From Pomacea canaliculata (taxonomy: Eukaryota; Mollusca; Gastropoda; Architaenioglossa; Ampullariidae): 64,000 nucleotides of DNA. The notes under the pieces were generated by a model, which was not told the origin of the DNA, did no database searches, and saw only the letters and a list, made by a program, of their open reading frames with translations. A program made the translations under genes and the position numbers. Location of the stretch: assembly GCF_003073045.1 (NCBI RefSeq), contig NC_037590.1:11985042-12049041 (forward strand), in the 5' to 3' direction. Below are positions 58,940-64,000 of the stretch, piece after piece (the first letter of the stretch is position 1; each line of letters opens with the position of its first letter).

Positions 58940-61900
58940 ATGGCGGGGATAAATCGAATAGGATCTCCAATGGATCTCTGTGACGAAGGACTTGACGAAG
59001 CTCCTGAACAAGTGGAAAAAAGAAAGCGCGAATTAACAGCTAAACAAACATCCAAATCCCGTATCCTTTTATAAAGTAATAACTTATTTCAAACAAGCTC
59101 AATTAAGGTTTTAAAAATGTTTTAATATATTTTTTTAAAGTCACGTTAAATACATGTACATCGAGTGCGTTTTATTAGTGGTGAAGGGATTTGTCGATTT
59201 TTCAGTATTTGTAAAGAAGCTCATAGAGGAAAACTTGAAAGGATGGACTGTAGAAAGTATAAAGATCATGTGGTATGTTTTTTTTAAAAATTACGATAAC
59301 AATAATTTCGATATTGCCCCCCTCACCCATAATTTCTATATTTATTTATTGTAGTTCTTGTATGCATGTGGATTACGAAGAAAAAGTGTAATAGGGGGAA
59401 GATATGGTGGGGGTGGGTGAGTAGAGGAAAGACATATTCAGAAAATTTCCATGTCCTTTTGAACATATATTATCTGATTCTTGACTTTTTAAACAGCATT
59501 TTTCATTGGTTCCATAGAAGATGTAAACCAGAAAATTGGAAAACTTGAACGAAGACTACAAAACCACACACAGTTGGTAGTGGAAAGCCGAGCATCAGAA
59601 CAGGAATATCTACCAGAGTTTGCACCTAGCAGTGCTCGCAGTAATTACAGTTATCATCAAAGAGGTATAAAAAGTCCAGAGATCAGTATATATGATTTAT
59701 AGATGGGACCAGAGGTGCCCTTTTGGGTTGGTAACCAGGGCCACCGCCCCAGGCCCTGCACCTGAGGGGGGCCCCACAATAGGAGATTCTTGTGATACGG
59801 TATATAGCCTACACTTAGAGCTCTTGGCCCCATATATGATCGACACTCACCCAGAGCTCTGCAGGGCTTCCTCTGGATGGGACTATGAATAATTAAACTA
59901 TTGTTAGCTCATGTTATGCAAAAGATCCAGAATAAAGTGAGCTGCTGCATCTGGAAACTGACATTTTAGATATGTTTATATCAACATGATGTATACAAAT
60001 TAGTGCTATCATTTTAAAATGAAGATATGTAGATATACTATTAAAACTTAATTGATTTTTTTTGAATGTAGATTTTGTGTATTTTGATCTTACTTTTTAT
60101 GTCATCAGCATCAACTTATATCTAGTGCCAATAGTGGAAGAGATTTTCATTTATAGGAGCTAATGTGGGTTGTCCATTTTAAACTTTCTTATTCAGTCTC
60201 TATCTGTCGCCTTGTCTTAAGTGAAAATTATTTGGGTTGAAATGTGTTCAGTCTGTTTGTTCATAGCAGGAATACTCAGGAAAACAATTAAGGGTCATTG
60301 AACAAAATAATTTATTTTCAGAGAAAGAAAAGAAGGACATACAGAGATTTGCTGGATTCTTTGCCTTCAAATCAAGTGAGTGTTAGCTTAAGTGTATCTA
60401 GATAATTTTTATAAATAGCATCCTTTGATCTTGAAGGGTAGTATGATGAAATCAGTGTGTCATCACAAAATGCCCAAAGAGCATACTGTAAGTTTTAAAA
60501 GAGAATATTCTGTTTTCTTTGATGCCAGCCACACGTTCGCACACGTTCGCACATGAGCATACATGAGCAAAACTAATCACCATCTCCTGTGGATTTTATT
60601 TGTTGAACATCCTGTCTACATAATTGTGTTCAGTGTCATCCTTTCCTCGTAAAGGTTCTTTGTGCACTTGGAAAAAGTAATAGTGTAGTAGCTGACCCCG
60701 GTGTAGATTACCTTGTATTTGCATCTAAACACCTGATAACAGTAAGTTGAGCTGTATTCTTAATAATTGCTTGACAGGTCGAGATTTGAACTTCAAGTTG
60801 AAATCCTTCAGATTTAGACATTATTAATAAAACTGTTTGATGTTTTGGTCACATATATTGCCCATGTTGCTTGGTGCTTTGTTTGGATAGTGCTACTGCT
60901 GTTTGATATTTCAATCAGATGTTGCTAATCTGTTGGATGCTTGATGCCATGGATGTTTGTATAACTTACTTAGAGACTTTAAATATGATATTTGTTTTTG
61001 ATGCTACTCCCAAGAGACTTTAATTTATTCTGCCACCCCTCATCTGGAATGGAGCTGCTTGATTTTGCATAGTCATTTTGTAGTAATTGTATTTGGTACA
61101 CCCCTTTCAAAGGGACCTATAGTCTTGCATAGGATAACACCTGTTGATTAAAAATAAGGAAGATAAGGAAAATTATAAGTTTATTAGTTCAGTTGTGCTG
61201 AGCATAACATTCATGGAAACTCCACCAGTGCTTTGTTGAGCACATTAACATTACTATGTAAACAGTCCATCACCTGTGAATTTCAAAGACCACCAAAAAA
61301 AAAAGAGATTTAAACATTCCCCTTACTTATTTATTACACCTTTCACACACAATTCTTTCATTAGATGCCACGTACAGAGGCTTTGCTCAATAATGGTCAG
61401 TTCCTGACCGGTGGTAAAGTGGGAGAGATTTGTAAGTTGTCTGATACTTTTTTTTTTTGTTCTCAGCATTTTTTCCAAAAGTGAGCACAAGAGTAAAAAA
61501 CATATCAAAAATAAGTAAAGAGACTGGGAAAGAAACAACAGTAAGTAAACTATGAAACAGCTTCTCACTATAAAATAGATACTGCCATTATAAGCATTTG
61601 TGGCACTATAAATGTATCTTCAACATGAACATTTGAACAATATATGCTTCTATCTTTATTTTATGCCAAATACCTTAAGATCTTGTGTTTTAATTTCCTC
61701 TGACACATTGACACTTAATGATAGATATTTCATTTTTAAAGATGTAACAAAGTATTTTTTACAATGCTTCAGTAGAGACATTTTAGTTGTCTTGAAGTTA
61801 AAGAATCAGCAGAAATAGTTTCAAATTTAGGTTTTAGATTATAAGCTTACAGAATCAAACTGATGTCAATAACAAACTAAACTAATTAAAAGTGATGGTA

Positions 61901-63516
61901 TCAGTTAAAGAATACTTATATCATTTCATTATCGCTAGTTGATTTGTTTTTGTTCTCACCTTTTTTAAAACTTTTAGGTCCATTTGAAGAAGGAGAAAGA
62001 TGCTGGGAAACCCAAATTTGCTGAGGTAACATTTAAGAAATATTTGCTAGGTATCCATAAACAAACTGTCTCGGTCTTTTTTTCTCTTTCCTTTTTTATA
62101 TCTGAAACAAAAGTACTTTTTCTGTTACAGTTTTGGAGTCTTGTATTGTTAATGTACTTTTTACAGCTTCATCAGTTTCCTGGGTATGACCCCAATAAAT
62201 TGACTCCATTACCTGGTCACCTAACATCTGAGGAGATACTGAATGTTGTTGTACAAGCTTCAGTAAGAATAGATAAGATGGTGAGTTGGAGACCGACACG
62301 TCATTTGAAACAAAAATTGTTTTGAATGATTTAACTTTTGAATTGTTAAATAGCTCCTACTTAAACAGCAAAATTCTTAATTATTCCTTTTTATAAACTA
62401 GCTTATCATTCTTTATTTCAAATCCCATTTCTAAACATAAGTAAATATGCAAGTGTTTGTGTGAGGGATTTGGGGTTAGGAGATGCATATTTGACTGTGT
62501 GTGAGTTAGGGTACATCATGTGCCTAATTGCCCACACATTCATGTGTTTATGTTCCCCCACCACCAGCACACACACATCATCATCAGTGTATGGAATATA
62601 CATATACCAAGAATGAATAATGAGTGTGTGAATTAATAATTGAGCAACATAAATTTTGTCCTCTTACAAAAACCTGCTTTGAAAGAGAGATAAACTGCAG
62701 GAAAGAAGAAAATATAAAGCACAAATAAAGAAAGACATGAAAATGAAGGAAAGAATAAAGACAGAAAGAGTATTAAATGCAATGAGGTCCAGATCTAATT
62801 TTTAACTTTATCTTTGAAAATCTTCATTACAGCACTCATATCGACCAGAATTTCAGCGCCTATTGTTCTCAACAGCTTCTCAAGCTATTCTGCAAGTAGG
62901 TCATCTTAACTGTATTATCTTTTGATATTTGCTTATCAGCTTTTGCTGAACAGCAACTGGAAATTTTTTGATTTTATGATAGGTATCTTGGCAAGTCATT
63001 TAAAAAAATTTTCCTGTAGAGTGGTATCTGTATGTATGATATAAAGAGTTCATTATTTACAATGTTAAAATTCCTGTAAAATGATAGTCATCTTTGTGCA
63101 TAAGAAGTTATATCTGTTACTATTTTTATATCTTTCACATGCAAACAGTATTGGTGTCAAACTTTTTTTAAAAAATAAATAAGAAAGTTACATCTTTTTT
63201 TGTTTCCTTGCTATAAACAAATGGATTACAGACACAAATATGATAGAATAGGTTTTGCTTGACAAGAAACATTTTGCACTGTAGTCAAGGGAGATGTATT
63301 ATTTTTAAAGTTGTAGAAATTAATTGAAGTTTGCTGAGCCCTGCTTCATGCAGCTTTTGGACTTTGTTTACGCAGGACACATTTTGGTATTTCTTCTTGG
63401 AGAAGTTTCAGAAAAGTCCTACTGAACAGCAAAATCTTTTTAATCGTGTGGCTCACAATTATGTGAGTCTTCTCTTTGATGCAAACAATCCCTACTTCAG
63501 GGACACTTTTTTGAAG
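58940..63516 (+). CDS. FAM227-family protein (FWWh domain), 5' part
   Basis: Eight coding exons: 58940-59060, 59497-59664, 60322-60375, 61467-61540, 61978-62025, 62167-62280, 62833-62895 and 63376-63516. Phases agree (1,1,1,0,0,0,0,0), with 261 codons so far. N-terminus: MAGINRIGSPMDLCDEG, then a coiled-coil-like IEDVNQKIGKLERRLQNH and a Lys-rich segment. The FWWh core follows: HQFPGYDPNKLTPLPGH, HSYRPEFQRLLFS and the name-giving DTFWYFFLEKFQ with RVAHNYVSLLF. The family (FAM227A/B in vertebrates) is enriched in testis and ciliated cells; its function is not established. I cannot tell A from B here. The gene continues beyond the right edge. It is head-to-head with MSRB1, with an X-box-like motif beside the start. 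Confidence 0.78.
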
Positions 63517-64000
63517 GTATGTCAGTTTCATGAAACATAAATAAGTGAGCTTAGCATTATTTGTAGGCAACTTAAAGTGGACTTACAATAAAACAATTTG
63601 CAAATGCTAAAATGTTAATCAAATCTACCTATCATTAGTGTGTAACTGTTGATTATTTATTTATTAAAAAGTACTAATTGGCTTAATGTCACATCAAGCA
63701 TTATATCATTAGAACACTGTAAAGAGGCTGCAGCTCATCTGAGAGCAGGGAACATTAAGGGTGGGCTAATTAGGGGCTTCTCGAGTGACACATATACTAC
63801 AATGATACCAAATGTCTCTTCCTCTTTCCACACATCATGAGAATTTGTTGCTGGAAGGGAAGTATCTGTAGGGCATGGGATAAATCATTTTGCATTTTAA
63901 ACGAGTTAAAAAACCTAATTCATTCATTTGAAATCAGAGTTTTACTTTGATAAAACATAAACAATGAAACAACTTTCTAAACAAAAGAAATTCTACACAA

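Noticed and set aside
59695-59890. GGGCCACCGCCCCAGG-rich patch in a FAM227-like intron
   Set aside because: Looks like a MITE body of a common type, but no convincing inverted ends or target duplication were found.
1-64000. CRISPR arrays, LTR or viral elements, tRNA or rRNA genes
   Set aside because: Looked for and not seen; the retroelement pieces present are LINEs and SINEs.

Overview
This is animal nuclear DNA. It is AT-rich and carries multi-exon protein genes with GT-AG introns, and its introns and gaps are littered with LINE, SINE, hAT, Tigger/pogo and foldback pieces. The protein flavour suggests an invertebrate, most likely a mollusc (perhaps a gastropod). That assignment is an inference and cannot be proved from this window. 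I saw no CRISPR array, bacterial operon, tRNA/rRNA gene or LTR/viral element.

Layout. Left edge to 7.05 kb, minus strand: the 5' part of the peroxisomal carrier gene SLC25A17/PMP34, with two alternative copies of exon 4 separated by a 1.3-kb hAT insertion. 8.7-10.1 kb, plus: MOSMO, a four-membrane-span modulator of Hedgehog/Smoothened signalling. 10.1-16.2 kb: AT-rich DNA with no gene seen. 16.2-20.5 kb, minus: DTWD1 (tRNA acp3U synthase), with a one-base frame disruption in its second visible exon and with LINE, SINE and MITE insertions in the intron before it. 22.7-24.3 kb, minus: an unrecognised nuclear-looking gene with a Pro/Lys-rich N-terminus and a helix-turn-helix-like module. 25-27 kb: LINE and SINE remains. 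27.4-28.6 kb, minus: GPANK1, whose coding region is one uninterrupted exon. 29.3-35.7 kb, plus: TEX47, a BLUF-like protein, in nine coding exons. 38.7 kb, plus: a candidate small MGCSSS-starting (possibly N-myristoylated) protein.

41.9-49.4 kb, minus: COX10 (haem A farnesyltransferase) in seven coding exons. Its 3.5-kb second intron holds a deleted Tigger element with a foldback element inserted in it, a SINE, and a BED-zinc-finger-like transposon remnant. 50.0-53.0 kb, plus: RPP21, the zinc-binding RNase P subunit. 54.0-54.4 kb: a mariner transposase remnant. 56.7-57.6 kb, minus: MSRB1, with an in-frame TGA at the selenocysteine position. 58.9 kb to the right edge, plus: a FAM227/FWWh-family gene running out of the window.

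The genes do not form a pathway. They are unrelated housekeeping, signalling and cilium/sperm-type genes. Four adjacent pairs are head-to-head (SLC25A17/MOSMO, GPANK1/TEX47, COX10/RPP21, MSRB1/FAM227). TEX47 and the FAM227 gene carry X-box-like motifs just upstream of their start codons, and a strong isolated X-box lies at 37.49 kb. The most interesting observations are the phase-locked alternative exons of SLC25A17, the foldback-in-Tigger nest in COX10, the selenoprotein MSRB1, and the uncharacterised HTH-like gene.
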